A DNA stretch of 6,429 nucleotides, taken from an uncultured Collinsella sp. GTDB lineage: Bacteria; Actinomycetota; Coriobacteriia; Coriobacteriales; Coriobacteriaceae. Where the stretch lies: contig CABUBY010000092.1 of NCBI GenBank assembly GCA_902489955.1, positions 1 to 6,429 of the forward strand, written 5' to 3'. Each line of letters begins with the position of its first letter. Positions within the stretch are counted from its first letter, which is position 1. Under the pieces are notes generated by a model. The model did not search any database. It had not been told where the DNA came from and saw only the letters and a list, made by a program, of their open reading frames with translations. Shown here in pieces: positions 5,090 to 6,429 of this stretch. The position numbers and the translations under genes are program-made.

Positions 5090-6429
5090 ATGCAGGCAGA
5101 TTCCGCTCAGCAGCAGGGCCTTTATCGCCCCGAATTCGACCACGATGCATGTGGCATCGGCGCGCTTGCCGATATCAACGGTGAGCGCCATCACCAGATT
5201 CTGGACGACGCGCTGTCCATTCTGGTCAACTTGGAGCACCGCGGCGGTACGGGACTCGAGAAGAACACCGGCGACGGCGCCGGCATCCTGTTCCAGGTTC
5301 CGCATCACTTTTTCCGCAAAGAAGCTCAAAAGTGCGGTCAGATTCTGCCAGCAGAGGGCGACTATGGCGTGGCCATGCTGTTCTTTCCGCAGGACGACAA
5401 GGGCGTAGAGGATGCCCGCCGCGTGTTTGAGGAGGGCTGTGCCGAGGCCGGCGTGCCGCTGCTCTTTTGGCGCGAGGTGCCCGTCGACCCGCACGACCTG
5501 GGCGAGACGGCCCGCGCCTGCATGCCCACTATCCTGCAGGCCTTCCTGGGCCGCCCCGACGACACGCCCGCCGGCGATGCCTTCGAGCGTCGCCTGTACG
5601 TGTGCCGTCGCACTATCGAGAAGAAGGCCGACGCCGAGTTCGCCCTGCGCGACAAGATCTTCTACGTGTGCTCCATGAGCTCGCGCACCATCGTGTACAA
5701 GGGCATGCTCGTCGCCACGCAGATGCGCCGCTTCTTCATCGACCTCAACGACGCCGCCGTCAAGACGGCCGTGGCGCTCGTCCACTCGCGTTACTCCACC
5801 AACACCACGCCCAGCTGGGAGCGCGCGCACCCCAACCGCTTTATCATCCACAACGGCGAGATCAACACCCTCAAGGGCAACGTCAACTGGATCCGCGCCC
5901 GCGAACCCAACCTGTACAGCCCCGTGCTGCAACACGATCTTGAGCGCGTGATGCCCATCATCAACCGCGAGGGTTCCGACTCCGCGATTCTGGACAACGT
6001 GCTCGAGTTCCTGGTCATGAATGGTCGTCCGCTCACGCGCGCCGCGTCCATGCTGCTGCCCGAGCCGTGGGACCACAACGATAGCCTGAGCGAGGAGCGC
6101 CGCGCCTACGACGCCTACCAGTCCATGCTCATGGAGCCGTGGGACGGTCCGGCTGCCATCGCCTTTACCGACGGCCGTACCTTGGGTGCCGCCCTCGACC
6201 GTAACGGCCTGCGCCCGGCCCGCTACTACGTGACGCGCGACGGCCGCTTTATGATGGCGAGCGAGGTGGGCACCATCGAGGTGCGCCCCGAGAACATCCT
6301 GACGAGCGGCTGCCTGGGACCGGGCCAGATGCTCGAGGTTGACTTTGCCCGCGGCCGCGTGATCTACAACGACGAGCTGCGCGCCCGTTACGCCAAGGAA
6401 AAGCCCTACCGTGATTGGATTGCCGAGGA
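5090..6429 (+). CDS. gltB: Glutamate synthase large subunit, 3' end missing (N-terminal 446 residues)
   Basis: Glutamate synthase makes two glutamates from glutamine and 2-oxoglutarate. This N-terminal part is the class II glutamine amidotransferase domain that releases ammonia. DHDACGIGAL places the catalytic cysteine at residue 21, so a 20-residue propeptide should be removed to expose it, as in this family. Other signatures are LEHRGGTGLEKNTGDGAGI (G61-G65), HSRYSTNTTPSWERAHPNRF (from H232), HNGEINTLKGN (from H254), the MEPWDGPAAIAF segment, and LDRNGLRPARY (from L369). The sequence runs off the window about where the amidotransferase domain hands over to the central domain, so the FMN/2-oxoglutarate half is not seen. 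The start ATG at 5090 has GGGGAGGA five bases upstream. The frame is open to the right edge. A small subunit (gltD) may follow outside the window. Confidence 0.95.
   Translation, partial: MQADSAQQQGLYRPEFDHDACGIGALADINGERHHQILDDALSILVNLEHRGGTGLEKNTGDGAGILFQVPHHFFRKEAQKCGQILPAEGDYGVAMLFFPQDDKGVEDARRVFEEGCAEAGVPLLFWREVPVDPHDLGETARACMPTILQAFLGRPDDTPAGDAFERRLYVCRRTIEKKADAEFALRDKIFYVCSMSSRTIVYKGMLVATQMRRFFIDLNDAAVKTAVALVHSRYSTNTTPSWERAHPNRFIIHNGEINTLKGNVNWIRAREPNLYSPVLQHDLERVMPIINREGSDSAILDNVLEFLVMNGRPLTRAASMLLPEPWDHNDSLSEERRAYDAYQSMLMEPWDGPAAIAFTDGRTLGAALDRNGLRPARYYVTRDGRFMMASEVGTIEVRPENILTSGCLGPGQMLEVDFARGRVIYNDELRARYAKEKPYRDWIAE

Noticed and set aside
5051..6076. Long open frame on the minus strand opposite gltB
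   Set aside because: It is a by-product of GC-rich codon bias; the plus strand in this region has unambiguous glutamate synthase motifs.

Overview
This window looks like chromosomal DNA of a GC-rich, low-oxygen-adapted actinobacterium, most likely a Coriobacteriia member such as Collinsella. That assignment is an inference. It rests on strongly GC-ending codons with AGGAGG-type ribosome binding sites, a flavin reductase/rubredoxin pair of the kind found in anaerobes, and long intergenic palindromes that I associate with, but cannot verify for, Collinsella genomes.

Layout, left to right. Plus strand: the 3' part of a TPR-repeat protein gene overlaps smpB (tmRNA-binding protein) by 11 bp. A 22-position imperfect hairpin and then an intrinsic terminator follow. 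Next come a flavin reductase-like FMN-binding protein and a 47-residue rubredoxin with its own promoter, ending in a very strong terminator at 2247-2283. Minus strand, convergent with these: an NRAMP-family metal transporter (mntH-like, 2360-3616), preceded by gpmA (2,3-bisphosphoglycerate-dependent phosphoglycerate mutase, 3692-4465). gpmA is interrupted by one in-frame TGA, with the reading frame and family motifs intact on both sides. A 624-bp divergent intergenic region (4466-5089) holds three long hairpins. Plus strand again: gltB (glutamate synthase large subunit) starts at 5090 and runs off the right edge.

The clearest functional unit is the flavin reductase plus rubredoxin, which together match the two halves of the high-molecular-weight rubredoxin (Hrb) of anaerobic bacteria, an electron carrier for oxygen and nitric oxide detoxification. 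gpmA and the transporter may be co-transcribed. If the TGA is real, the cell must rely on another phosphoglycerate mutase, quite possibly the manganese-dependent type.

The most unusual content is intergenic. There are three unrelated families of long palindromes. In one, two hairpins 80 bp apart have equal arm and loop lengths and differ at two stem positions where both sides of the pair changed together. A solo half of the same repeat lies about 2.3 kb away, after the rubredoxin terminator.
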